Source: Edaphosphingomonas laterariae (GTDB lineage Bacteria; Pseudomonadota; Alphaproteobacteria; Sphingomonadales; Sphingomonadaceae). Taken from it: 64,000 nucleotides of DNA. The position numbers and the translations under genes were made by a program. Below the pieces are notes generated by a model that saw only the letters and a program-made list of their open reading frames with translations, had not been told where the DNA came from and ran no database searches. Shown piece after piece: positions 39,326 to 47,654 of this stretch; position 1 is the first letter of the stretch; every line of letters begins with the position of its first letter. The DNA is taken from contig NZ_FZOS01000003.1 of assembly GCF_900188165.1 (NCBI RefSeq), positions 1-64,000 on the forward strand, in the 5' to 3' direction.

Positions 39326-41014
39326 ATGAGCAATCAGCGCACCGGCGGTCGCATCCTTGTCGACGCCCTCCTCGCCCAAGGCTGTGACCGCATCTTCTGC
39401 GTTCCCGGCGAATCCTATCTGGCCGTGCTCGATGCGTTGCACGACACGCCGGAGATCGACCTGATCGTCGCGCGGCAGGAAGGCGGCGTCGGCTTCATGG
39501 CCGAAGCCGATGGCGCGATGAAGGGGCGGCCGGGTATCGCCTTCGTCACGCGCGGGCCGGGGGCCACCAACGCGTCGATCGGAGTGCACACGGCGATGCA
39601 GGATTCGACGCCGATGATCCTGTTCATTGGCGATGTTGCGCGCGGCGATCGCGATCGCGAGGCGTTTCAGGAAATCGATTTCACGGCGATGTTCTCGCCG
39701 ATCGCCAAATGGGCGTCACGGATCGACGATGCCGCCCGCATCCCCGAATATGTCGCGCGGGCCTATGCGGTGGCGATGTCGGGACGGCCCGGCCCGGTCG
39801 TGCTGGCACTGCCGGAGGACATGCTGACCGATCTGGCCGACGCCACCGACCGTCCCCGCGTCGAACGGCCGAGCCAGGCGGTGGCAGCCGGCACCATCGC
39901 GCAGGTCGCCGATCTGCTGGCGGAGGCGAAGAACCCGGTGGCGATCGTCGGCGGGGCGGGCTGGACGGATACGGCCGCGCGCAGCTTCGCCAAGGTTGCC
40001 GAAGCGTGGGGACTGCCCGTCGCAGTCGCCTTCCGCCGGCAGGATGCGATTGCCAATGAATGTGCGGTCTATGCCGGCAACCTTGGCTATGGCCCCAATC
40101 CCAAGCTGCTGGACCGGGTGCGCGCGGCGGACCTGCTGCTCGTCGTGGGCCCGCGTCTCGGAGAGGCGACAACCGATGGCTATACGCTGATCACGCCCGA
40201 TCATCCGGGGCAGAAGCTGATCCATATTCACCCCGATCCCAATGAGTTGGGCAGCGTCTTTGCGACCGATCTCGCGATCTGCGCGGGCGTCAACAGCTTC
40301 GCCCTCGCGCTGGAAACCGCGCTCTACCGGGTGGGGGAGGCGGGCATGCCTTCCAGCAAGGTGTTTCCGCGCTTCGCTTCGGGGCGGGAGGCGCATGCCG
40401 AATGGGAAGCCTGGGCAACGCCCGCGCCCAATGGCCAGCGCCTCGATCTCGGCCAGTGTGTCGCGATGATGCGCGATCAGCTGCCGGCGGACAGCATCAT
40501 CTGCAATGGGGCGGGCAATTTCTCCAGCTGGTGGCATCGCTTCTGGCATTATGCCGGGCCGGTCAGCCAGCTTGCGCCGACCGCCGGCTCGATGGGCTAT
40601 GGGTTGCCAGCGGGCGTCGCCGCCGCCTTGCGCGCGCCGCAGCGGCAGGTTGTCGTGCTGGCGGGGGATGGCTGTTTCCTGATGAACGGGCAGGAACTGG
40701 CGACCGCCGTCCGTTATGGCCTCAAGATGCTGATCCTGGTGATCGACAATGGCAGTTACGGCACCATCCGCATGCATCAGGAAAAGCGCTATCCGGCGCG
40801 GATTTCGGGCACGGACCTCGCCAACCCCGATTTCGCCGCGCTGGCCCGCGCCTATGGTGCCTGGGCGGAGACGGTGACCGAGACGGCGGAATTCGGCCCG
40901 GCGCTGGCCCGCGCCAAGGAGCAGACAGGTGTCGCGCTGCTCCACCTCAAGACCGATATTGAACAGATCGGGCCGGCGGCAACGATCAGCGGCCTGCGCG
41001 CCAGCCACAAATAG
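39326..41014 (+). CDS. Thiamine diphosphate-dependent enzyme, acetolactate synthase-like
   Basis: 562 residues from the ATG at 39326. Three ThDP-enzyme domains: an N-terminal PYR domain with the catalytic Glu in ARQEGGVGFMAEADG, a central domain (about 190-330), and a C-terminal PP domain with GDGCFLMNGQELATAVRYGL and IDNGSYGTIRMHQEKRYP. No small regulatory subunit (IlvH) is adjacent, so biosynthetic acetolactate synthase is less likely than a benzoylformate decarboxylase- or oxalyl-like role. The exact reaction is unknown. Confidence 0.8.
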   Translation: MSNQRTGGRILVDALLAQGCDRIFCVPGESYLAVLDALHDTPEIDLIVARQEGGVGFMAEADGAMKGRPGIAFVTRGPGATNASIGVHTAMQDSTPMILFIGDVARGDRDREAFQEIDFTAMFSPIAKWASRIDDAARIPEYVARAYAVAMSGRPGPVVLALPEDMLTDLADATDRPRVERPSQAVAAGTIAQVADLLAEAKNPVAIVGGAGWTDTAARSFAKVAEAWGLPVAVAFRRQDAIANECAVYAGNLGYGPNPKLLDRVRAADLLLVVGPRLGEATTDGYTLITPDHPGQKLIHIHPDPNELGSVFATDLAICAGVNSFALALETALYRVGEAGMPSSKVFPRFASGREAHAEWEAWATPAPNGQRLDLGQCVAMMRDQLPADSIICNGAGNFSSWWHRFWHYAGPVSQLAPTAGSMGYGLPAGVAAALRAPQRQVVVLAGDGCFLMNGQELATAVRYGLKMLILVIDNGSYGTIRMHQEKRYPARISGTDLANPDFAALARAYGAWAETVTETAEFGPALARAKEQTGVALLHLKTDIEQIGPAATISGLRASHK

Positions 41015-41030
41015 CATAGCCAGAAATGAA

Positions 41031-41065
41031 AGAAGCGCTCGGCGGTTGATCCGCCGAGCGCTTCT
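41031..41065 (+). terminator. Hairpin terminator after the ThDP-enzyme gene
   Basis: A perfect 14-bp stem, GAAGCGCTCGGCGG (41032-41045) with CCGCCGAGCGCTTC (41051-41064), and a five-base loop. It starts 17 bases after the stop codon. There is no T run after it. Confidence 0.6.
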
Positions 41066-41293
41066 CCGCGACCCTGACGGGTAACGGGTTAAGTCATATG
41101 CAGTTTCTGCGCCCTACTTTCGCTGATGTAAACTGCTTGCGGGTTAAATTTACGGGTAACGTCGCCGGACCGTGCCAGTAACGACATAGAATGCATGCGG
41201 CCCCGATGCACGGCAGCCACAGCCGGCCGATCCATTGCGCAGGCGCGACGATCGCACTCGCTTGTTACGCCACGCTGGGCTAAGGTTACGGCC
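41066..41293. other. Intergenic region with repeated ACGGGTAACG and CGGGTTAA
   Basis: No convincing gene. ACGGGTAACG occurs at 41077-41086 and 41152-41161, and CGGGTTAA just after the first and just before the second. The central part is AT-richer than the surroundings. It may hold the promoter of the ABM gene or a small RNA; I cannot show either. Confidence 0.3.
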
Positions 41294-41590
41294 ATGATCC
41301 TCGAACTCGCCGAAATCGATATCCTGCCCGGCAAGGAAGCCGATTTCGAAGCCGTTATCGGCGAAGCATCGCGCTATTTTCTCGGTTCGCCGGGCTGCCT
41401 GGGGATGAAGGTGACGCGTTCGATCGAGCATCCGCACCGTTTCCGGCTGCTCGTCCGCTGGGCAACGGTGGACGATCATATGGTCGGCTTCCGCAATTCG
41501 GATGCATTTCTGGAATGGCGCAAGCTCGCCGGCCCATGCTTCGCCAAGCCGCCGCGCGTCGAACATATGACGCTGATCCTCGGCGACTGA
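41294..41590 (+). CDS. ABM-domain protein (antibiotic biosynthesis monooxygenase fold)
   Basis: 98 residues, one ferredoxin-like ABM domain: ILELAEIDILPGKEADFEAVIGE, then SPGCLGMKVTRSIEHPHRFRLLVRWATVDDHM and FRNSDAFLEWRKLAGP. Small proteins of this kind act as cofactor-free monooxygenases, haem-degrading enzymes or quinol oxidases. No more precise role is visible. The ATG at 41294 was chosen from the family start. A second ABM protein is encoded at 56419-56739. Confidence 0.8.
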   Translation: MILELAEIDILPGKEADFEAVIGEASRYFLGSPGCLGMKVTRSIEHPHRFRLLVRWATVDDHMVGFRNSDAFLEWRKLAGPCFAKPPRVEHMTLILGD

Positions 41591-41598
41591 ACCTCGCT

Positions 41599-42390
41599 TT
41601 AGCCGTTCTGCCGTTCCAATATGCTTGAGGCGAGCGCGTAGTCGCTTGCCTTGTCGACGTCGATTCCCGCCTCGGCGCGATCGAGCAGCACGGGGCGCAC
41701 CTTCACCCCCAGCCGCTTGCCAGCGGTTGCCAGCGCGCTGGCCAGCGTGATGGTGCGGGTGAGCGCGCGGATGGCGAGGCAGGGGCCGAAGCGGAGCATC
41801 AGCTTGCGCGCGGCCTTGCGATCCTTTTCCGCGTTGGCCCACAGATCCAGAACGGCGGACACGTTGGGCCCGGTAAGCCCGAATAGGTTGGCGCCGGTGA
41901 AGCCGCCGTCGCTGAACCGCAGCCAGGTACGCTTGTTGTCGGGATAAGCGGCCAGCAGCACATGCTGCGGCACCATTGCCACGGCAACGTCGGCATCGCC
42001 CACGCCATTCAGGAACAGCTCGACGTCGGATGGTGCAAGAAGCGGATGGTCGGCGGTCGCGATCAGCACGGGCCATGGCGCGGCCGCAGTGCCGGCGATA
42101 TCGGCGATGCTCCGCGAAATCCCCTGGCCGCTCGTCTTGAGCGCGACCTTCGGATGCTCGCCGATCCAGCCCAGATCGCCGGCAATCACTGCTTCGGGCT
42201 CTTGCGACAGGATGACGATGCGGCCGATGCGATCGACGGCGGCCAGCGTGCGGACGACATGGGCGATCATCGCTTCGCCGGCGATCGGCACGCGCGCCTT
42301 GAACCGTTCGCCATGCTGTTCGGCGAAGGGGTCTCCACCGGGGCGCGATCCCGCCAGCAGGATCGCGGTCCACTTGCCTTGTTCGTTCAC
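41599..42390 (-). CDS. MobA-like NTP transferase
   Basis: 263 residues. The GT-A nucleotidyltransferase N-terminus WTAILLAGSRPGGDPF is followed by VLIATADHPLLAPSDVELFL, with a metal-binding Asp. The MobA spacing is similar, but the signature loop is LAGSRPGGDP rather than LAGGxSxRMG. This suggests another acceptor than molybdopterin, such as a sugar, inositol or lipid phosphate. It diverges from another nucleotidyltransferase (42517), with 126 bases between, so the two may serve one pathway. Confidence 0.72.
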   Translation of the reverse strand: MNEQGKWTAILLAGSRPGGDPFAEQHGERFKARVPIAGEAMIAHVVRTLAAVDRIGRIVILSQEPEAVIAGDLGWIGEHPKVALKTSGQGISRSIADIAGTAAAPWPVLIATADHPLLAPSDVELFLNGVGDADVAVAMVPQHVLLAAYPDNKRTWLRFSDGGFTGANLFGLTGPNVSAVLDLWANAEKDRKAARKLMLRFGPCLAIRALTRTITLASALATAGKRLGVKVRPVLLDRAEAGIDVDKASDYALASSILERQNG

Positions 42391-42516
42391 GCCGCCGTTG
42401 CGCCTTGCGATGATATTGGAAAGGCGAGGCTATAGCGTTCGCCCCGGAAAAGTCACGATTGCAGCCGATAGGCGCTGGCTCGATCCCCCATATTTTTCGA
42501 GAAGCACGATCCGATC

Positions 42517-43254
42517 ATGAGCATTCGCAAGGCCGTCATCCTGAGCGCGGGCAAGGGCTCCCGCCTGTTGCCGCTCACCGAAAACCGGCCGAAATGCCTG
42601 CTCGATTGTTCGGGCAAGACGCTGCTCGAATGGCAATTGGATGCCCTGTATGCCGGCGGTGTGGAAGAAGCGGTGATTGTCACCGGCTTCCGTTCCGATC
42701 TGGTCGATGCGCTGGTCGCGGCGCGTGCCGATGGCAAGACGCGGACGCTCTACAACCCCTTCTACCACGTCGCCGACAATACCGGATCGGTGTGGATGGC
42801 GCGCGAGGAGATGAAGGAGGATTTCCTGATCCTCAACGGCGACACGCTGATCGGCCCGGATATCGTCCGCAAGGTGATCGCGGGGGCGACCGCGCCCATC
42901 ACCGTCACGGTCGATGAAAAGCCCGCTTATGACGATGATGACATGAAGGTGCTGCGCGATGGCGATCGCCTGCTGCGCATCGGCAAGACGATCACCGAAT
43001 GCAACGCCGAGTCGATCGGCTTCCTGGCGTTTCGCGGGCAGGGGCCGCAGGTCTTCGTTGATGCGGTTGATGCACTGATGCACGGGCCGGAAGGGGTTTC
43101 CAGCTGGTATCTCAAGCTGATCGATCAGCTTGCGCCGCTCGATATCGTGTCCACCACGTCGATCCACGGCCTCGAATGGCAGGAAGTGGATTTCATGCCC
43201 GATCTTGAGGCGGCGCAGATCCTGACCGCGAAATGGCGCGCCGAACGCGGCTGA
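42517..43254 (+). CDS. Sugar- or polyol-phosphate nucleotidyltransferase
   Basis: 245 residues. Signature VILSAGKGSRLLPLTENRPKCLL with the activating Arg and Lys, and DFLILNGDTLIG for metal binding. NPFYHVADNTGSVWMAREEM resembles LicC-like choline-phosphate and inositol-phosphate cytidylyltransferases more than glucose-phosphate enzymes. It would make a CDP- or NDP-activated head group for lipid or surface polymer. The substrate is inferred only. Confidence 0.75.
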   Translation: MSIRKAVILSAGKGSRLLPLTENRPKCLLDCSGKTLLEWQLDALYAGGVEEAVIVTGFRSDLVDALVAARADGKTRTLYNPFYHVADNTGSVWMAREEMKEDFLILNGDTLIGPDIVRKVIAGATAPITVTVDEKPAYDDDDMKVLRDGDRLLRIGKTITECNAESIGFLAFRGQGPQVFVDAVDALMHGPEGVSSWYLKLIDQLAPLDIVSTTSIHGLEWQEVDFMPDLEAAQILTAKWRAERG

Positions 43255-43258
43255 GGAG

Positions 43259-43924
43259 TCAGGCTTTCGGCACCAGTTCCATCACGTCGAGCGTCGATTC
43301 CCAGTGCGGGAAGGGCAGGATCAGCCGCCACCTTTGGGGCGCGATCCGTTCGAGCGCGCCGGCCATGTCGCGTTCGGGGTCGCGGCCATAATCCAGCGCG
43401 CGCTGTTCGTCGCCCAGCATCATCGTGCCCAGGAAGATCATCCGGCTGTCGTCGCCCGGAAACAGGAAGCCGACCGGCTTCTGGACGCCGCCCAGCTTGC
43501 TCAGGCTCAGCATGTCGCCCTCCTGCGCGACACGGCAGGTGAAGGGTTGGGACACGCGGAACACGGGGCCGTCGGCCTGGCGCGTGCCGAGCTTGTAGAT
43601 CTTGCAGGAATAGGCGCCCGGCGGCAGGCCGGGATTGGCAAGCGCGGCATCGGGCTGCATCAGCGGGCCGAGCGGGGGTAGCTTCGCGCCTTCGCCGGCG
43701 GCGTTGATCTGGGCGGTGGCCTTCACCCAGGCATCGCGCCAGGTGCGGATGCGTTCGCGGTCGTTCACCGTGGCAAGGCTTCGCCAGTTCGCGGGTGACG
43801 GTGCCGTGGCGGCATCCGCCCGATCGCCGCTTGATGCGCAACCCGCAAGCAGGCTCAGCAGTGCGGCCCAAAATGGCCATCTGGCGCAATTCAGCAAGCG
43901 ATAGTCCTCCAGCGCAACATCCAC
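43259..43924 (-). CDS. DUF4893-like lipoprotein
   Basis: 221 residues. A hydrophobic signal with lipobox LAGC (Cys29). The mature part has RIRTWRDAWVKATAQI, LPPGAYSCKIYKLG and FTCRVAQEGDMLSLSKLGGVQKPVGFLFPGD, the pattern I associate with DUF4893, a sphingomonad-rich family of unknown function. It converges on the preceding nucleotidyltransferase gene with 4 bases between. Confidence 0.75.
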   Translation of the reverse strand: MDVALEDYRLLNCARWPFWAALLSLLAGCASSGDRADAATAPSPANWRSLATVNDRERIRTWRDAWVKATAQINAAGEGAKLPPLGPLMQPDAALANPGLPPGAYSCKIYKLGTRQADGPVFRVSQPFTCRVAQEGDMLSLSKLGGVQKPVGFLFPGDDSRMIFLGTMMLGDEQRALDYGRDPERDMAGALERIAPQRWRLILPFPHWESTLDVMELVPKA

Positions 43925-44021
43925 ACCCTAGACGCCCGTCCGCATTCGCGGCAACGCCAGTCGTGACTGTCGACGCTCGTCCGCCGATACTGTTCCCATA
44001 AAGCGCAGGAGACACAAGCCG

Positions 44022-44642
44022 ATGACTGACCTGGAAGCCCGGATCGACCGGCTGGAATCGACCGACGCCATCCGCCAGCTCGTCTCCAAATACTCGCTGT
44101 CGCTGGATATGCGCGATCTCGACGCGCATGTCGGCCTGTTCGCGCCCGATATTCGCGTCAGCCGCGAAAAGGTGGGGCGGGGCCATCTGAAGCGCTGGCT
44201 GGATGACACGCTTCGCCTGCAGTTCACCGGCACCTCGCACCATGTGGGCAACCATGTGATCGAGTTCGACGATGCCGATCACGCCCATGGCGTCGTCTAT
44301 TCCAAGAACGAGCATGAGACGGGCCCGGAATGGGTGATCATGCAGATGCTCTACTGGGACAATTATGAGCGGATCGACGGCGTGTGGTATTTCCGCCGGC
44401 GGTTGCCCTGCTACTGGTACGCCACCGATCTCAACAAGCCGCCGATCGGCGACATGAAGATGCGCTGGCCGGGCCGCGAGCCTTATGAAGGCAGCTTCCA
44501 TGCGCTGTGGCCGTCGTGGAAGGATTTCTGGGCCAACCCGCCTAAGGAGGACGAACCCGAGGTGGCGGCGCCCGCGCCGATCGGCGAATTCCTGAACCGC
44601 ATGCGGCGCGGCGCGCCGGACCCTCGGATCCGGGTGCGGTAA
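44022..44642 (+). CDS. SnoaL-like / NTF2-fold protein
   Basis: 206 residues. The region LEARIDRLESTDAIRQLVSKYSLSLD and then DAHVGLFAPDIRVSREKVG to VWYFRRRLPCYWYATDL follows the SnoaL-4 domain, a cone-shaped fold used by scytalone dehydratase-like and steroid isomerase-like proteins. A C-terminal extension (WPSWKDFWANPP onwards) is Pro-rich. No partner gene points to a substrate. Confidence 0.7.
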   Translation: MTDLEARIDRLESTDAIRQLVSKYSLSLDMRDLDAHVGLFAPDIRVSREKVGRGHLKRWLDDTLRLQFTGTSHHVGNHVIEFDDADHAHGVVYSKNEHETGPEWVIMQMLYWDNYERIDGVWYFRRRLPCYWYATDLNKPPIGDMKMRWPGREPYEGSFHALWPSWKDFWANPPKEDEPEVAAPAPIGEFLNRMRRGAPDPRIRVR

Positions 44643-44738
44643 GGCGCGCGGTGGATCGTCTGGTCGGCACTGCCGGCGGGGGTTGCAGCGGTCCTCCGAC
44701 TTCTGTATTGCTGTATTAATACGGCAGGAGGCTTCGGA

Positions 44739-45470
44739 ATGCGTTTTGGCTTGCTTATCATGCCCCTGGTGGTGCTGGCGGGATGCGGAGACATCGGCCA
44801 GGCGGAGGTTAGCCATAGCGAAACCGGCAAGGCCGGCACCGCCGGCAGCCGCCAATATGCGCTGACCGGGTTCGACAAGATTTCGCTGGAAGGGCCCGAC
44901 GACGTAACGGTGCGCGTCGGCCCGGCGGCGTCCGTGCGCGCCGAGGGCGACGATGCGGTGCTCGACCGCATGGAGATCGTGGTCGTCGACAACGAGCTGC
45001 GCGTGAAGCGCAAGAAGGACAGCTGGAACACCAACGGCCCCAAGGGTGCCGCCAAGGTGACGGTGACCTTGCCGCAGCTGGCCGAGGCCGCGATCGCGGG
45101 ATCGGGCGACATGCGCATCGACCGGGTGAAGGGCCGGGCGTTCAGCGGTTCGGTGGCGGGATCGGGCGATCTGGCCGTGGGCGCGCTGGAAGCCGAGACG
45201 GTGGACCTTTCGATCGCGGGATCGGGCGACATCACGATCACCGGCACCGCGCAGAAGGTGAGCAGCTCGATCGCGGGATCGGGCAATATCGAAGGCGCCG
45301 GCCTGACCAGCGACGCGGCGTCGATCACCACCGCCGGATCGGGCGACACCAGCCTTGGCGTGCGCCAGACCGCATCGGTGACGCTGATCGGATCGGGCAA
45401 CGCCACGATCACCGGCGGCGCCAAATGCAGCGTCCGCAAGCTGGGGTCCGGCGACGCGCGCTGCGGCTAA
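44739..45470 (+). CDS. DUF2807 (head GIN domain) lipoprotein
   Basis: 243 residues. Lipobox LAGC (Cys16). The mature part begins FDKISLEGPDDVTVRVGPAA and forms a right-handed beta-helix, read from seven short turns ending GSGD or GSGN (AGSGDMRI, AGSGDLAV, AGSGDITI, AGSGNIEG, AGSGDTSL, IGSGNATI, LGSGDARC). The DUF2807 family has unknown function; it is often annotated as a putative adhesin head. It is probably on the outer membrane surface or periplasmic side. Confidence 0.85.
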   Translation: MRFGLLIMPLVVLAGCGDIGQAEVSHSETGKAGTAGSRQYALTGFDKISLEGPDDVTVRVGPAASVRAEGDDAVLDRMEIVVVDNELRVKRKKDSWNTNGPKGAAKVTVTLPQLAEAAIAGSGDMRIDRVKGRAFSGSVAGSGDLAVGALEAETVDLSIAGSGDITITGTAQKVSSSIAGSGNIEGAGLTSDAASITTAGSGDTSLGVRQTASVTLIGSGNATITGGAKCSVRKLGSGDARCG

Positions 45471-45525
45471 GCTTAAGGCAAATTGGGGATAACCGGCGGC
45501 TTCGCGAAACGGTGTCGCCGGCCTT

Positions 45526-45930
45526 CTAGATCAAGGACAGCGCCGACAATTCGTCGGCGAGGGCCTTGGGCATGGCCGAGATGTCGGTATCGCCGCCGTC
45601 GCCAAAATCGTCGGGGGCGTCCTTGGCTTCCAGGTAGCGCCAGCCCTGATGGGCGCGCTTGGGGCGGGCGCGGACGGGGATGAGGCGGGCTGCGACGCGG
45701 ATGATGCAGCGGCCGCCTTCGGCTTCTTCGAAACCGAGGATCGCCTGTCGCGCGACGAGGCGGTGTGCGATGATCCAGTAGAGCGAGCCGCCGACCAGTT
45801 CTTCGGCGCGCTTGGGGCGGTATCGGGTGTGGATCGCGACCGTGCCGCCGCCCGCGCGCGCGGCGATCCGTTCATCGAGAATGTCGAGGCTGGAACAGCC
45901 GACGGCGATCTTGGTGAGATGGAGTGTCAC
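45526..45930 (-). CDS. DUF1489 family protein
   Basis: 134 residues from the GTG at 45930. LHLTKIAVGCSSLDILDERI at the start, HTRYRPKRAEELVGGSLYWIIAHRLVARQAILGFE in the middle and RPKRAHQGWRYLEAKDAPDDF at the end match the alphaproteobacterial DUF1489 family (function unknown, cytoplasmic). The same frame runs open upstream, but only this part reads as protein. It is transcribed in the same direction as mgtE, 155 bases behind it. Confidence 0.8.
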   Translation of the reverse strand: MTLHLTKIAVGCSSLDILDERIAARAGGGTVAIHTRYRPKRAEELVGGSLYWIIAHRLVARQAILGFEEAEGGRCIIRVAARLIPVRARPKRAHQGWRYLEAKDAPDDFGDGGDTDISAMPKALADELSALSLI

Positions 45931-46085
45931 GAACCGCTTACCTGAATTGACCGCGCCGTCCCGACGAAGGCCGGGCGCCATGGCGCGATGGCATTGCCGA
46001 TGTAGCGGCGACGGATGCCGAAACAAGCCTGTGCAAAACGAAGTCGAGCAGACGGCGCGACTGCAAAGGTGCGTGGCCGGGTGCT

Positions 46086-47495
46086 CTAGCCGGCGAGCCC
46101 GGCAGCCGTGGCGAGGCCAAGAAAAGCAAGGAATCCCATGGAGTCCGTCGTCATTGTGACGAAGATGGATGAGGACACCGCCGGATCGACATCCATGCGA
46201 TCGAGCGCGACCGGCACGAGCACGCCGGACAGGCCGGCAATGACGATGTTGGTGAGCATGGCGGCAGCGATCACCGCGCCCAGTGCCGGATTGGCGAAGA
46301 CGATCGCCACGCCGCAGCCGATGACCGCCGCGACGGTGAGGCCGTTGAGCAGCGCGATCCGGATTTCGCGGACGATGGCGCGCACCGTGTTGGACTGGGT
46401 GAGCTGATTGGTGGCGATGGCGCGCACGGTGACGGCCATGGTTTGCGTGCCGGCATTGCCGCCGACGCCGGCGACGATGGGCATCAGCGTGGCGAGCGCC
46501 ACCATCTTGGCGATCGTGCCTTCGAAGATGCCGATGATGGTGGAGGCGACCAGCGCCGTCAGCAGATTGGCGAGCAGCCAGCGGACGCGCGCCTTGTAGC
46601 TGTCGACCACTGGCTGGTTGATATCGTCGTCGCCCGCGCCGGACAGGCGGAGGATATCCTCGCCCGCTTCTTCCTGAATGATGTGGACGATATCGTCGAC
46701 CGTGATCATGCCGACGAGGCGGCCCGACTGATCGACCACGGCGGCCGAGATCAACGCATATTTCTGGAAGCGGAGGGCCACTTCCTCCTGATCCATGTCG
46801 ACCGGGATCAGCGTCTGTTCGCGCTTCATCACATCGGCGACGGCGATCGCGCGGGGCGTGCGGAGGATCCAGCTGAGATTGCAGGTGCCGACCGGATGGT
46901 GACGCCCGTCGACCACGAAGATTTCCCAGAAATCGGTGGTCAGATCCTCGTTCGAGCGGAGATAATCGAGGACGTCGCCCACCGTCCAATGTTCGGGCAC
47001 CGCGATCAGATCGCGCTGCATCAGGCGGCCGGCGGATTCCTCCGGGTAGCTAAGCGCTTCCTCGATCGCGGCGCGATCGTCCGGCTCCATCGCGCGGAGG
47101 ACGGCGCGTTGCTCATCCTCCTCCAGTTCCTCGATGATCGCGACGGCATCGTCGGTTTCGAGCTGGGTGGCGATTTCGGCCACTTCGTGCGGGGCGAGCG
47201 CGTCGATCAGCTCCTCGCGCACCCATTCGTTCATTTCCGACAGCACGTCGCCGTCGAGCATGTCGGCAATGGCGGCGGCGAGCGGGCGGCGCATTTCGCC
47301 CGGCACCAGTTCGAACAGATCGGCGATATCGGCCGGGTGGAGCGGGGCGACGAGCGCGCGCGTGCCTTCATCGTCGCCCGCCTCGACATGGGTGAGGACG
47401 GCGGTGACGAATTCCGGCTTCAGCCGATCATCCTCGTCGAGATTGGTTTCGACGATCGCTTCGGCGTGCGCGGGATCGATTTCGGTTTCGCTCAT
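46086..47495 (-). CDS. mgtE: Magnesium transporter MgtE
   Basis: 469 residues. The acidic N-domain (HPADIADLFELVPGEMR, repeated Glu/Asp), two CBS domains (about 150-275, ending MITVDDIVHIIQEEAGEDILRL), then five membrane helices with the pore residues in GVGGNAGTQT and FVTMTTDSMGFLAFLGLA. Cytoplasmic Mg2+ gates the channel through the N and CBS domains. Confidence 0.95.
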   Translation of the reverse strand: MSETEIDPAHAEAIVETNLDEDDRLKPEFVTAVLTHVEAGDDEGTRALVAPLHPADIADLFELVPGEMRRPLAAAIADMLDGDVLSEMNEWVREELIDALAPHEVAEIATQLETDDAVAIIEELEEDEQRAVLRAMEPDDRAAIEEALSYPEESAGRLMQRDLIAVPEHWTVGDVLDYLRSNEDLTTDFWEIFVVDGRHHPVGTCNLSWILRTPRAIAVADVMKREQTLIPVDMDQEEVALRFQKYALISAAVVDQSGRLVGMITVDDIVHIIQEEAGEDILRLSGAGDDDINQPVVDSYKARVRWLLANLLTALVASTIIGIFEGTIAKMVALATLMPIVAGVGGNAGTQTMAVTVRAIATNQLTQSNTVRAIVREIRIALLNGLTVAAVIGCGVAIVFANPALGAVIAAAMLTNIVIAGLSGVLVPVALDRMDVDPAVSSSIFVTMTTDSMGFLAFLGLATAAGLAG

Positions 47496-47654
47496 CGGTC
47501 CCCACCTTTGGCGCGCGTCTTGGATTCGGCTGCTTTCTAGGCGGGCAAGCGGCCGCTGTCAGCCTGCAGAATGCCTTCATTCACGCGAAAATCGGCGGGC
47601 GGGGCGGGGCCTTTGCCCGCGATCGCGGTTTTTGTGGCGATCGCGGGATCGTGC

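Noticed and set aside
41089-41334. Small minus-strand gene in the gap after the ThDP enzyme
   Set aside because: No ribosome site, no family resemblance, and it overlaps the start of the ABM gene.
45931-46989. Upstream extension of the DUF1489 frame over mgtE
   Set aside because: The extension reads as Arg/His-rich nonsense in the second frame of mgtE. DUF1489 starts at the GTG at 45930.
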